Assembly: GCA_964509975.1 (NCBI GenBank)
Contig: CAZDZO010000002.1
Location: 1-64,000 of the forward strand
Length of the DNA stretch: 64,000 nucleotides
DNA from: CAZVBV01 sp964509975
GTDB lineage: Bacteria; Patescibacteriota; Gracilibacteria; UBA4473
Direction of reading: 5' to 3'
Notes under the pieces: model-generated
Database searches by the model: none
What the model saw: the letters and a program-made list of their open reading frames with translations, nothing else
What the model was told of the DNA's origin: nothing
Shown: piece by piece, positions 13,718-26,100 of the stretch
Layout: the number at the start of each line of letters is the position of its first letter
Numbering within the stretch: position 1 is the stretch's first letter
Translations under genes and position numbers: made by a program

Positions 13718-15580
13718 TCACTCTTTTTCCTCAAGTGACATTTTAACTTTTTGAGTGACTTTAGATTGAACAATTATTTTCTTTTGATTAATTTTGTTTT
13801 TTATTTCCTTCAGCCGAAGTTTATTTAAATTATGAAGTAATCTCACAATTTCATGATCATCAGAATGTTTTTCGTGTGCTATTTTACCAGAAATTGAATG
13901 TGTTTTATGTATTATATTTTTGGAAACATGTACGTGTTGTAACTCTTCTTCAATGTTGTATATTGCCTTATTAAGGTTATGAATGTGGTGAGCCCCTAAA
14001 TACGGCTTCAAAATAACATAATCAACCCCCTTGTTAAAAATATCTATACCTTCTCTTCCAGAGTTGGCAGTGGCAATTACAATAGGTTTTTTTTCTTGAT
14101 CCATGTTTTCTAAATACTGTAGTAAAAAATAATTATCTTCAGTATTTGGAAGTGTGCTAATAATAACTTCGGCATCTTCAAGGTTCAGTTCTTCTAAAAG
14201 CTCATAATCTTCTACATCTCCAAATAAACAATTAATTCCTCCTTTCATTAATTTTTTTATAACTTGATTATCGTGGTCAACAACAATGTAATCATCTTTG
14301 AAACCCAAAACTTGTTCCAAAACCTGCTCTCCCATCTGCCCACAACCGAGTAAAATAATATGATTTGAAAGTAATTCTTTTTTTGTAGAAATACATTTTT
14401 TCTTTCTAAGTTCAAAAATTGAAAGATACTTTTTTAAAATACTATAAACCCAATTATTATAGGTAATCATATAGGAGGAAAGAACCATTGTAACTATGGC
14501 AATAATTGCAACCATAGAAACTATATTCTCTCCAAGATGTCCCAATTTGCTTCCAAGTGCAATGACGATTAATGAAAACTCACTAATATTAGCAATATTG
14601 AGTCCAGTAAAAAAAGCTGTTCGTTTGTCATACCCCATTATTCCCATAAGTAAAAGCACAATTATAGGGTTTCCGATCAATACGAAGAGTGAAAGTACTA
14701 CTAATGGTAGGATGAATGATCCTACGGAACTAAATACCATTCCTGTTCCGAGGGCTACAAAAAAGATAGTAATGAAAAAATCTCGTAAAACTTTGGTTTT
14801 CGCATTTATTTCGAAAGTGTACGGTAAGTTAGCTAAACTAATACCAGCAATAAAAGCCCCAATTTCCATAGAAAAACCTATTTTCATTGAAAGAAGTGCA
14901 ATAAGAAAACACCAACTCAAACTAAAAAGAACCAATAACTCATGTGATGTTGCTATTTTGCTATAAACATATTTAAGAACATGTTTCGATATAAGAATAG
15001 TTGCAACTGCCAAGACAGCTCCTTTTATAAAGACTCCTCCAAAATGCATAAAATCAAATAAGAATGAACCTTCTTTGAATCCTGCAAGAAGTAATAAAGC
15101 CGCAATTGCCAAAACATCCTGAACAATCAAAATACCGATACAAATTTGACCATAAAAAGATTTTGTATCTTTTTTATCTGACATGATTTTCACGGCAATC
15201 ACCGTACTTGAAAACGTGAGAGCAATTGCTAAATATATACTTTGAATAGTGGTAAATCCAAATAGTTTCACTATTAGAAATCCTATCAGTCCAGTAAAAA
15301 TTACTTGTCCAATCCCTGTAACCAGTGCAACGAGTCCCAAATCTTTGAGTCGGGAAATATTCATTTCTAGTCCCACCAAAAACAACATAAGAATGATGCC
15401 AACTCCTGCAATACCGTGAACAAATTCGGGGTCATTAATAAGTCCAAAACCAGAAGGCCCAAGTAAAATACCAGCTAAAATATAAGCAAGTATGAGTGGT
15501 TGCTTTAAATAGTATAAAAATACTGCTAAGACAGATGAAGATATGATAACAAGACCTATTTCAAGAATGAGATATTCTAT
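13718..15580 (-). CDS. KefB-type cation/proton antiporter with NAD-binding TrkA-N domain
   Basis: The monovalent cation:proton antiporter-2 family protein has about 12 membrane spans, then a Rossmann TrkA-N domain near residues 410-530 (IILLGCGQMGEQVLEQVL, YIVVDHD, CLFGDVED) and a charged tail. It probably exchanges K+ or Na+ for H+. The conserved first helix (YLILEIGLVIISSSVLA, QPLILAYILAGILLGPSGFG) lies upstream of the first ATG at 15388, in frame and uninterrupted. No ATG, GTG or TTG exists between the upstream stop at 15620-15622 and 15388. The natural start would be where an ATA codon precedes GAATAT (15580), so initiation is non-canonical or a base is altered. I give 15580 as best estimate. 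The 15388 start would delete a core helix. Confidence 0.85.
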   Translation of the reverse strand: MEYLILEIGLVIISSSVLAVFLYYLKQPLILAYILAGILLGPSGFGLINDPEFVHGIAGVGIILMLFLVGLEMNISRLKDLGLVALVTGIGQVIFTGLIGFLIVKLFGFTTIQSIYLAIALTFSSTVIAVKIMSDKKDTKSFYGQICIGILIVQDVLAIAALLLLAGFKEGSFLFDFMHFGGVFIKGAVLAVATILISKHVLKYVYSKIATSHELLVLFSLSWCFLIALLSMKIGFSMEIGAFIAGISLANLPYTFEINAKTKVLRDFFITIFFVALGTGMVFSSVGSFILPLVVLSLFVLIGNPIIVLLLMGIMGYDKRTAFFTGLNIANISEFSLIVIALGSKLGHLGENIVSMVAIIAIVTMVLSSYMITYNNWVYSILKKYLSIFELRKKKCISTKKELLSNHIILLGCGQMGEQVLEQVLGFKDDYIVVDHDNQVIKKLMKGGINCLFGDVEDYELLEELNLEDAEVIISTLPNTEDNYFLLQYLENMDQEKKPIVIATANSGREGIDIFNKGVDYVILKPYLGAHHIHNLNKAIYNIEEELQHVHVSKNIIHKTHSISGKIAHEKHSDDHEIVRLLHNLNKLRLKEIKNKINQKKIIVQSKVTQKVKMSLEEKE

Positions 15581-15627
15581 TTTTCTTTGGTTAATATAAT
15601 AAATATCTTTGATTACACGCTATAGAC

Positions 15628-15655
15628 AGTATAACATCTAATATTTTTACCACAA
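15628..15655 (-). promoter_or_regulatory. Candidate promoter of the KefB-type gene
   Basis: The minus strand reads TTGTGG (15650-15655), 16 nt and TATACT (15628-15633). The predicted start, about 15621, leaves a leader of roughly 40 nt before the proposed start codon. This places the upstream helix codons inside the transcript. Confidence 0.5.
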
Positions 15656-15688
15656 ATAATGTCGAAAATCAAGTGATAGAGGATAAAT

Positions 15689-16234
15689 CTACACGTGCAA
15701 TTGTTTTTGAGCGAGTCCTTTGTAAACGTAATATGCCGAGAAAAGCGCAAAGAACACATTCAACCAGAAGAATATCCAACTCGCTTCAATATAACTAAAA
15801 AGAGCGATCAGAATACTTCCTAATGTCAAAGCCACACTCCGCCGCAAAGTTCCCATTGTAAATGCATAACCAAGACCAATTACAGAAAGACCGAGGATAA
15901 AAACAATCGTGTTGTACCCTTCAAAAAGAGAAAGTGACCAAATAATAAGACCTATTCCAATAAGTGAAATTATGGGAGTATCGATTTTATCGGGCGTATT
16001 GAGCATCATAAACACACTGGCAACAACTATGAATATTTCCAATATCACGAAAAAGATTGGACCTCCTGCGAAATATCCCAAGAGCGCATAAGCTAACATG
16101 GTTAATCCCCCAACAGCAAAGAGCCAATTCTTAAGTGATTTTGCGGGATGATTCACATCTTTGTCCCCTGGCCATGCGGCTCCGGTTACAAGAATAAGAG
16201 AACCGACGATTCCTGTCAGAAATATTGTGTCCAT
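15689..16234 (-). CDS. Hypothetical polytopic membrane protein, 181 aa
   Basis: I do not recognise the family. It has about seven short hydrophobic segments covering nearly the whole chain (FLTGIVGSLILVTGAAW, LFAVGGLTMLAYALLGYF, FFVILEIFIVVASVFMML, ISLIGIGLIIWSLSL, IVFILGLSVIGLGYAF, VALTLGSILIALFSYI, FFWLNVFFALFSAYYVY). The architecture is similar to small YgjV/SWEET-like or PnuC-like transporters, but no motif confirms that. Its own promoter (16258-16286) sits inside the 3' end of galU. Confidence 0.65.
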   Translation of the reverse strand: MDTIFLTGIVGSLILVTGAAWPGDKDVNHPAKSLKNWLFAVGGLTMLAYALLGYFAGGPIFFVILEIFIVVASVFMMLNTPDKIDTPIISLIGIGLIIWSLSLFEGYNTIVFILGLSVIGLGYAFTMGTLRRSVALTLGSILIALFSYIEASWIFFWLNVFFALFSAYYVYKGLAQKQLHV

Positions 16235-16257
16235 TCATTTTAGGTTATGTTTTCGTT

Positions 16258-16286
16258 ATTATACTGGAATCTTATTCCGCCTCCAA
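16258..16286 (-). promoter_or_regulatory. Promoter inside the galU 3' end
   Basis: The minus strand reads TTGGAG (16281-16286), 17 nt and TATAAT (16258-16263). It gives a leader of about 16 nt for the 181-aa membrane gene. Confidence 0.55.
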
Positions 16287-17135
16287 AAATTCCTTCAAAG
16301 CCTTCTTCGCGGCTCCATTTTCTTTCTTGAGTGCATAGTGCAATGTAGCCTTGAGAAATCCAATCTTATCTCCTGTATCAAATCGTTTTCCTTCCAATAT
16401 TTTTCCTCGAACATCCCCACCTTTCACAATAAAATCCCGAATAGCATTAGATAATCGCATTTCCCCTCCCTCGTCTGGCATAGTTGTCCTAAGTGTTTTG
16501 AGAAGTTTTGGAGTGAGGATAAACTTTCCCACTACTCCGAGGTCCGATGGCGCATCTGCGGGATCTGGTTTTTCAACAAGGTTTGTAATCTTTTGATCGT
16601 TGTCGAGTTCAACCATTCCGTATTTCTTAGACTGTGCTTTATCTATTTTCTCAAGAAGTACAACTGGATTCAGGGTCTCTTTGTAGACATCGAGAATCTG
16701 CTGAACGGCGTTTTTCCCCCCTTCATTATCTACGATGTCATCTCCAAAAAGCACGACAACGCTCTCATCTTTATCAATAAAATCATCTGCACAGAGAATC
16801 GCATGACCATCTCCCAGGGGTTCTTCTTGCCGAACATACGAAAAATGTGCCATATTCGAAATATTCTGAACGGTTTTGAGTTCTTCTACTCGTCCGCGTT
16901 GCTTGAGGATCATTTCAAGTTCAATATTGGGCGCAAAATGATCTTCAATAGAATGTTTACTGCCTCCAATCACTACAATGAATTCTTTGATTCCTGCCTT
17001 TACCGCTTCTTCGACGATAAACTGAATAGATGGCGTATCAAACACCGGCAACATCTCTTTTGGTTGGGCTTTTGTAGCGGGAAGGAATCGAGTTCCAAGT
17101 CCGGCTACCGGTAAGATTGCTTTTTTTATACTCAT
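16272..17135 (-). CDS. galU: UTP-glucose-1-phosphate uridylyltransferase
   Basis: The 287-aa cytoplasmic enzyme makes UDP-glucose from UTP and glucose-1-phosphate. The N-terminal nucleotide-binding motif is AGLGTRFLPATKAQPKEMLP. FIVEEAVKAGIKEFIVVIG and the active-site loop VVLFGDDIVD follow. KPDPADAPSDLGVVGKFIL is the sugar-binding segment typical of GalU. Length and order match the family. UDP-glucose would feed the glycosyltransferases elsewhere in the window. A possible own promoter has TTGACA at 17170-17175, at the end of the giant upstream gene. Confidence 0.96.
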   Translation of the reverse strand: MSIKKAILPVAGLGTRFLPATKAQPKEMLPVFDTPSIQFIVEEAVKAGIKEFIVVIGGSKHSIEDHFAPNIELEMILKQRGRVEELKTVQNISNMAHFSYVRQEEPLGDGHAILCADDFIDKDESVVVLFGDDIVDNEGGKNAVQQILDVYKETLNPVVLLEKIDKAQSKKYGMVELDNDQKITNLVEKPDPADAPSDLGVVGKFILTPKLLKTLRTTMPDEGGEMRLSNAIRDFIVKGGDVRGKILEGKRFDTGDKIGFLKATLHYALKKENGAAKKALKEFLEAE

Positions 17136-17161
17136 TTTTGCGGGAATATTGTCGTTGGTTA

Positions 17162-20100
17162 TTAAAGATTGTCAACTGTCTGAGTACTTTGTTTGAGATC
17201 GATGGGAGCATTCTCCCCCACTGAGATAGTAAAGCTTCCCAAAACAGAATCATCAGTATTAAGAATCTCAAAAACAACAGGATCTGTTTCTCTTTTTGTT
17301 GCTTGAATTTGAAGACGAAGATTTCCATAAAAATCCCCTCTCCTATCAATGAGCGCGAGTGGTTGTCTTCCTTTCACTAAAACATTTCCCTCACTGGTTG
17401 CAGAGAAATAAATAGTGTCTTGTGTATTGCGATCAAGAACGTGTACCGCTGGTTCCAATTCAAATACAAGTTCTTCTGTGTCGAGAACAACATCTTTTTC
17501 TCCAGGGATAACAAACGACACAATTGCCATGGGAGCATCTTGTTCATTCCGAAGCAAAATTTGCGTAGGATGAATGTTATTGGCGGGGAGAACGGTAATA
17601 TCAAAAAGATCGTTATAGAGAACAGGTCTTCCATTTTCCAATACCTCAAAGGCTTCTTCTCCTGTGAAATCCTTAATCTCAATTCCTCCACTGGTATCGA
17701 GTCCTGACAGATCAAAGTCTCCAGAATCATTTGTCACAATAGGTTCTTCACGAATCGATTCCCAAACACCTCGTCTATTGCGTTCAACAGTAATAGGAAT
17801 ATCCGCAATACCTCCTCGTACTCCTCCTTTGACCTTACTCGATCGTACAGACGCTTCTTCTATTTTTGGAATAGGCGTTCGCACTATTACTTCAAGTTCT
17901 TCTGAGGCTCGATTTCCCGGTTCATCTTCTACATGCAACATAATGTTAAACGTACCTTCTTTTTCGTAGGCAGGGAGTTCTACTTTCAAAAGATCACGAG
18001 GTAGATAATATTTTTCTTCGTTTGGATCGGGAAAATCCTGATCATTGGTTGGGTCGCCATCTTTATCCGCATCATAATGTGGATATAAATCCCACCAAAC
18101 ACGTTCAATATTGTGCTCGCTGTCTTTTGTTGGAGATGCGTCCACAAAGACTGGTTGAAAGGCAAGAGCGCTTATTTTTGATCCTCCCACAAGTGAAATA
18201 TCTGGTGGCGTCACATCATCATCACCTTGTGGATCATGAAGATATTTTGAAACAAAGAAACTATCCCCTTCTTTGGTGAAAGCTTGAAACGCTCCATATT
18301 GATTCTTTTGCTTTAACAATTGAAAAGCTCGAATGAGTTCATCTTCTTCTTCAAAGACATATAATGTGTAATTTTCATTTGGATAAATAGTAATTTGTGT
18401 TTCATCAAAGAGTTCCAAAATTACTTGATCATTTGCCCCTAGTTCCATACGAGATCCAGAAGGCAAATAAGTATTGGCGCGTGGAGACACTTTTTCTGTT
18501 GTCATCATATCGATACGTTCCACATTTCCTCGAGTGAGACAAACTTCTCCGTATTCCACAATGGTCTCTTCTCCTTTGTGAAGGACTTTTTCTTCAACCT
18601 GCTCTGGACGCCCTTCTCTGGGCGGTACACGAATTTCAAAACGAGAATAGTTATCAATCCCTACAAGAAGCGATTCAGTTGCATAGAATGGCTTTTCTTT
18701 TTCTGGATTATCACAGTCTTTTTGTTTAAATCGCGGAATTGCCTCAGCAGGTGATGAGTAGAGAATTGGAGATCCTTTTATCCTTGTTATTTGTGTCGTC
18801 ATAGGACGAATTTCATATCGTGTTGGAGCTGGTCGAAGTAAAAATGCGTGTCTATTCCATTGTTCTGATTCTCTGTTGGAAAAATCCTCATCGTATTCAA
18901 AAATGAAATCTGGACGATCCGTTACTACCCATTCAAAGTAAGAAGTTCCATTTGAAATTCGTTCAAACTGGAATGTTGTTCCTGTGGCCTCAAGGGAATC
19001 TTGAATCGCACGAGCCGGAGCAAATTTTTCGCGAAATGTTTCATAGTCCCACTCTGTAAAGTTTCCGAATCGATCATCATAATTGTCATCATGTTTTTGC
19101 TCATATTTCTTTTCCAAATCATCTTCATCGATATCCGGTGTTACTCGATATTTCAAAAACAATTCACTTTCCAGTGCGAAGAGAACTTCTTCATTATGAT
19201 CATCTCCCAAATCTGCAAAAGTATACGCCGTGAGATCATCCAACGGGAATCCTGTCACGCTTTCTGATTCCCCTGTCTCTGGATTGAAATAATAGACATC
19301 TGGTTCTTGTTCGAAATCTGCAAGCTGTGCCGCTCTAAACGCATCCGTATCAAAGTCTGTTGGCGCTTCTGTCGGAATTGCCCCTACGTCTACAACAGAG
19401 GTCAACCATGTAGAAAATCGTTTTGGATTTATTGTTGAAAAGACATTTGTTTTAGGCTCGACTAATTGAGCCACCCATCGAGCAGAAGATTGGATCGTTG
19501 CCCACATTCGTTTTTCTGTACTTCCTTGCTCGATTCTTACTGGAGAAGGCATGGTTCCATTTGCGACAATGGAATATTTCACTTCAGAAGTTTTGTAATT
19601 TTCCGGTTGATAAGAGAAAACGCCGGCGCCAGAAAAAGAACAATTATCTGGTGGTGGAGCTCCTCTCAGAATCTCCCCCAAAGATCCCACCAAGCATTCA
19701 TCAAATTCCTGCAACACTTCTAAACTTTCATTTAAAATCTCAAAAATAAGTGTCGGTAATTTGATGTGCGCTTCTACGGTAATCTCCACATCATCAATCT
19801 GTGGTACCTGTGGTGCATTAAGAGAAAATGATGGAAAGGTAAAATCGATACCCCACAAGAGAGTTCTGTTTGTAATTTGTTGCACATGTCCAGCGAGCGT
19901 GTTTTCCGGAATTGTGAGGAAATTCTGCACAATCAAACAAAATAGTTTGAGGAACATCTTGAGCAAATCAAAAATGGGTCGAATTGTCACAAATAAATCA
20001 GGTAATACGGGCGGATCAACAAGTACTGGCAGATTAGGAAGTTCCAGATTTGGTATCTGAATATTGACACTAATATCTGGCATTTTTGGCAGCACTGGAA

Positions 20101-23100
20101 TAACCGGAAGTCCTGGTACATTTACTTGTAAATTCACCTCTGGTGGGGGTGGAATATCAGGATAGGCCATTTGCACCGGTTGGAGTTCTACTTCTGGAAT
20201 AGGAAGCTCCAGCGAAATATCGATACGAGAGAAATCCATAAATATATCCGGCAATCGTGGAGCTGGAATAACGGGAAGTTTTATACTTCCCAAAAGAAGG
20301 TTAATCAAAACGGTTGTACTTGATCCTCGCTCTACAGAACAAGTCGGACAGTCTGCTTTGAAGTTTGTGAAAGCTTCTAAAAGAATACCAAAACTCGCAA
20401 AGAACTCTTTTATCTCTTCTTTAAATTGTTTCCATTTATCGATAGCGCGATCATTCGCCTCTAACCATTCAAAGACATACGTCTCAATTGCTTTTGCGTA
20501 TTTCTCAAACTGTTTTCCAAGCTGCGTAATCTTTCCTTTTTCTTCATCATAAAGTTCGCGCATCATTTTTGGGAATTCTTCATAAGATTTGATGGCATCC
20601 CAGTTATTATCGAGAGCTTGAGCATTTTGTTCCACTGAAGAAATGAATTCATCAAAAGCCTCAATATTTTTAAGATACTTTTGACAACTTTCACTGGTCA
20701 TTTGTCCTTTACAAGAAGATTGATAATCCGCCTTCGCTTCTTGCTTCTGTGTTTTATATTTATCAGCTGCATCTTTCCAAGCTTGAATCTGCATCTTATA
20801 TTTCACTACCTCGAGATTATCTCCATCGGCATTTTTCTTTGGAAATACGGGATAAGGGAAAGTATATCGTTTCGGAGTGACGGTTATCCAAGATTTTTGT
20901 TCGAGTTTTTTCCAAAGATTTCGTCCCAAAACTTCTGAATTTGGAGAAAATAATGGAGATACTTCTTTGTCTTCTTGTTCTTTTTGTTCTTCCGATCGCA
21001 TCTGTGGAAGCTTTGGTTTCCAAAGTTTTGGAGTTGGAAGTTTGATATTATTAAACTCGTCTTTTTGTGCATCGATCCAATCTTGTACGACTTCTGTCGC
21101 ATGAATGGCTATATTGGATTTATATTTTTTAAAATCTGGTTTGAATTCGGATGGATTAAAATCATCAATTATATCGCGAAGTGAATCTTGTGTCTCACTG
21201 GATTGACCGCCTCCGCTACTATCTGACGGACAAGCGATACTTCCTAATGCCTGAAGAATCGGAATATCAACTACAACACAATTTCCTAATGGATACTGTG
21301 TTACATCGCCAATCGCTGGAAGTAATCCACAAAATCCCAACGCTAAGTGTGCTGACGTTGTCGGCATCGTATAGAAACGGAAAACAGAGGATTGATAGGC
21401 TGTTGCTGGAGTGAAAGGAGGACAAAATCCTGCTGTAGCAACACAGGTTACCGGATCAATTGTAAGTGCTGGTAATGGCGTTGGGAACTTTGGAAGACTG
21501 ATAATAGCAAAAGGAGGCACATAAAGCGTTTGTTTTCCAGGAGCAAATGGCGGAATAGCAATTGAAGGGATTTTTGCCGCAAGCCCACATCCTCCACAAC
21601 TCAAAAGTGACATCTTCACCTTTTGATTAATAATTCCAAATCCATCCCACGTGGGAGGAAGTTCATCTTCTCCATTTTCTCCCGTTCCCACACCTTTCCC
21701 CTCTCCGCCAGCCCCTTCATTTCCATTGGCACTTCCTGTTTTATAAAGATTCATATATTTTTCTTTCGCCAGTGGTGTTGGGTCTGTTGGAGTTGTGATT
21801 GGCACTATCTTCTGCCCATGAGGAAATTCTGTTCCATTATGATTTGGCGTAGAAGAGAGATATTGAATCATTTGTTTCTCTCCATCTTGTTCCCATCCAA
21901 TAAGGATATCATCTAATCCATCATTAATATCAAAATCAAATACCTCGAATTCTAACGGAGTTAGTTCTGCAACTGTCAGATTCCATGTCATGAACACTTC
22001 TACTCCAGAGGAAAGTCCTTCCTCTTTGAGATAGCCCCAAAGTTCCATATCATCAGGCACTTCTTCACGGAACGCAATTTCTCCATTACAGCCATTACAC
22101 ACAAAGGAGTCTTTTACATACTCCATTCCCTGCATATGTGGAATAAGAAATTCGAAATTCTCAAGAGCCATCTTTGGGGTAAAAGATACCCCTGCTTTTA
22201 GCGTATTTCCTTTTTGAAGTGGCCCCGTTTCTTCTTGTTCAAGTGTGAATTCTGCATCTATTTTCATTTGAAATGGGATTTCCAAAAACACTGTCTGGAA
22301 ATCACCCTCTCCCAATATTTCTTCTGTCATAATCGCTAATTGCTCTTGTGACGTCTCTGCTCCTTGTAATGACTTTGTAATGTCCTCAAGCTTTTCTGTT
22401 GAAACCGGAACACTTCCAAAATTGAGATGCAGTCCCCCTTCTCCCAAATTCCGTTGGAAAGCATCTTCTGGAAGTTTCTCTTCACTCTGAAGAAATTTTA
22501 TTGCTTTATCCGGAGTCTTCTCCGTAATATCCTCTTTAATTCCCTCATAAGATACAAAGATATTTTCAAGATTTGGAAATTTCTCTTGTTCAAGATAAAT
22601 ACGACGATTCCAATCCTGCTCTTTAGCAACTTCATATATTTCTTCTATAGGATCAAGTGTTGGCGCAAAACTTTCAATATGTTCCACGGGAGAGAATTTA
22701 CCTACATTTTTCGTTCCCATTGCTGTCCAAAGGCTCTTTTCTTCATCTGCAAAAGTCAGATCATCTAAATATCGATCTCCGTTAAAATCTCCTACATAGA
22801 TTTCTTTTATTTTTCCTTCAAACTCCCCCAAATCAACTTCTCCTTCTCTTGAGAACGTTCCATTTGTATTTTTGTGCAATAGCAACTTTCCTTCTCCATT
22901 CAACTGCAAGATGTCTACAAAATCATCATGGTCATTATCAACCAAAAGAACTTTGGAAACGCCATCAGCAAAGCGAAGAAGCGGGCCTGTGTCACGAAAA
23001 TTATCAATTTCACTATTCTCTTGATAGAGCGCAAATAAGGTGTCTCCCACCAAATTCATGATATCGGGCACCCCATCGGCATTCAGATCTCCCACAAGAA

Positions 23101-26100
23101 TTTGTTCTATCGATCCATCTGGACTTTTCCAAATTGGTTTTCCGATATCATCGGTTAATCCATTATCTGAAGCAGTATTTGCGGTTGCCAAAGTGGCCGT
23201 AGGGTCTCCGAGCAAGATAAAGGCATCACTAGAATTCCATTTTGTCGAATCTCCTACCATATTTCCTGCCGCAAAAAGAGCGGCTGGTTTCCAACTTTTT
23301 TTCCAAAGAATATCCGGATCATTCTGTACATCTTCGGCAGATAAATGAGGAGCTCCCAGCATCCGTGAAGGCGATTCTTCTTCGTTAGGATCAATAAGCA
23401 CTAATCCACGATTGTCATTTGTTGATGCACCGGTAAAGGCTTCTGCTATTTGAATATCTTTGACTTCTATGATTACAAAAATTCCTTCTGACAAAGACGA
23501 AATCCTATTGAGGGATTCTACTTCAACAATACTTTCTTGTGGTGACACAACCGTAATTGTTCCTATTTTCTTTTTTCCCACTACAACGGTCGTCTCGAGG
23601 AAAGAATCTCCTTCAATAGTGAAAGTAGCGCCCCCTTGCACTAACTCAATCCCTCCACTTGCGTGCACTGAAAACACATGATTTCCTTCAAGAAGTATAC
23701 TGTCTCCTTCTCGTTTCAGGATATCAATTTGATCTTCTTCGGGCACAAAATAGACCCCCGGCAATGTCCCCTTCGCACGAGTCACGAAAAACTCTGCTGG
23801 TTCTTTGAATTTCACAAAGGCCTTTCCAAGTGATCGAATACTGTCTTTCAAATCAACTGTGTACAGGTTTTGTCCCGTACGCACCTCCGCTTCGATCTCT
23901 CCTGTAAAGTATCCATCCCCGGCCAGGTATCCAATACGTTTTTTTGCTTCTGGAGGAGTTATTAGTGTCCCCACCGCTTGAGACGATCCGGCAAAAAGAA
24001 AGGCACTCGCAATATTTTTATCCGTTAATAAATCTCCTCCATCAAATCCAAGGAGCAAAGAAAAGAGTGATTTCGGTCCGAGTTCTTCAATTTCTTCTGT
24101 AGTGAGATAATCAGTGACTGTAAATTCTATCGTTGAGGGCACAAGATTAGGTGCCTCGACACTCATGAGTATCTTTCCAGTGCCTGTTCCCGACGGAGTA
24201 ATTTCCAACGATCCTTCTCCTCTCAAAAGATTCAATGACCAGCCATTTTCTGTTTCGAGCAAACTCGTGTCAGGAGACGTCCCTGTTGCTCGAGCAGCCT
24301 CAGCAGCTTCTTCCAACGCCAATTGTGCTCCACTGGCTTCTGAAACCACACCCAGTTCCACAAGCGCATCTCGATCACTTGAAGTTACATTTCCCGGTTG
24401 GTTTGGCAATAAATATATCTTTTTATTAAATGTGGTATCAATATTTCCAAATTGATCAACAACTGTCACATCAAGATTTATTTCTGCATTTTCATCTTCT
24501 CGATCCATTGTCACAGAATCGCTTGCCGTTAAGATTTTTACGGGATCATCTGGTGCTACTTCGAGTTCCACCATGCCATTTTCAAATCCAGAACTGGTAA
24601 AAGACATTATTGTTTCTCCAGATTTTGTTCCTGCAAAAAAGGAAAAATCTCCAATCCCTTCTTTGAGCGTGAGGTTTTCTTGAAACTGTCCAATGCCTTC
24701 AGGATTCGCAAGCACCCCCACTTCTAAATCATAATTAATTCGCTTTCCTTCCTTTGTCTCAGCTCTGACGAATAATTCGAGCGGATTTTCTGCCCCCGCT
24801 TGTGTTTTTGTTTTTGGGGCTTCAATACGAAGAACCACTTTTTGTGGAACCTTGAATATTTGTTTTTGTGAAATTTCTTCCAAAGGAAGCTTGAGAGAAA
24901 CTGTTGTTTCTGCAAAAGGAAGTTTTTGTTCTGGACGCACAAATATTTTTGATTTCCCACTTATCATTGGCATTTCAAATTGTTCAGGTGACGCAACATC
25001 ACGTACCTCCAAATTATGAGTTGTCCACGTAAAGATGCCTTGCTCTGGAACATTATTTCCAAATACATCAATTGCTTGTGCCGTAAGAGGAACAAATTGA
25101 GAATCGTGCACAAGAATCTCTGTACGAGATTCAAGAACAATATCCGCAATTTCTCCCGGAAGAATTTTTATAGATTCTGTGACAATCGGAAGCAATCCTA
25201 CGGTGTCTTTGAGTGTTATTTTGGCTTCTCCTGATCGAATCCCCGGATAAAAAATGATTTCCGCCCGTCCATTTTTTATCGTTACATATCCTTTATTTCC
25301 AAAGGTTCCCCAGGCGGACTCAAAAAGCAACATACCACCATCTCGATTCTTGGAAGTATATCCGTCGGGAGTCGTTATCTTGGCTTGAAGAAGCATTCCT
25401 TCTTTGTTATTTACCACCACACGCTCTTTTTCTGGAGAAAAAGAAAGTCCATATTTTGAGACATTTACCGGAATTGTCTGGAGAACTTTTCCGTCTGATT
25501 TCATTTTCATTTCAAACTTTCCTCCCACATCGTTGTCTTTGGGGAAAAGTGTAAAGATCGCTTTACCTCCAATAACCGGTGCTTGCTCTCCTGGGAAAAC
25601 ATCAAAGAATTTTTGTCCATTGGAACTATCGAATTCCAATTCAATCGTCTGATCATCTCCTGATTGCACACTCGTGCCTGCTTTGTTTTTAAGATCTACT
25701 TCAAGAATCACGGGGCTCATATCACCGGCTGCCACGTTAATCTTCGGAGTGGAAACTTTGAGTGCGGTTACTTTTTCTCGAACATCTTTACTCTTATCGG
25801 AAGGAGGAATAACGGTAAATTCTTCTACTGACTGCTCATTAGAAGAAGATGATTCTTGTGAACTTTCATCAGAAGAACTTTCTTCTGAATTTTCAGAAGG
25901 AGGAGGGTCCGGCAGAACCGTAAACTTCTGCATCAAAAATGCTGGCAACCCCGTCAACCATCCTAAAAAGCATGGAAACCAAGCAATGACATTTTTTCCG
26001 CTACATTGAGAAAGACTGCTTTTTTGACTTTCAAAATCAAAATTATTTTTCGCTTTTTCATGGAGATCTTTCACCTCCGCCCCATCATTAAAAGAGAACT

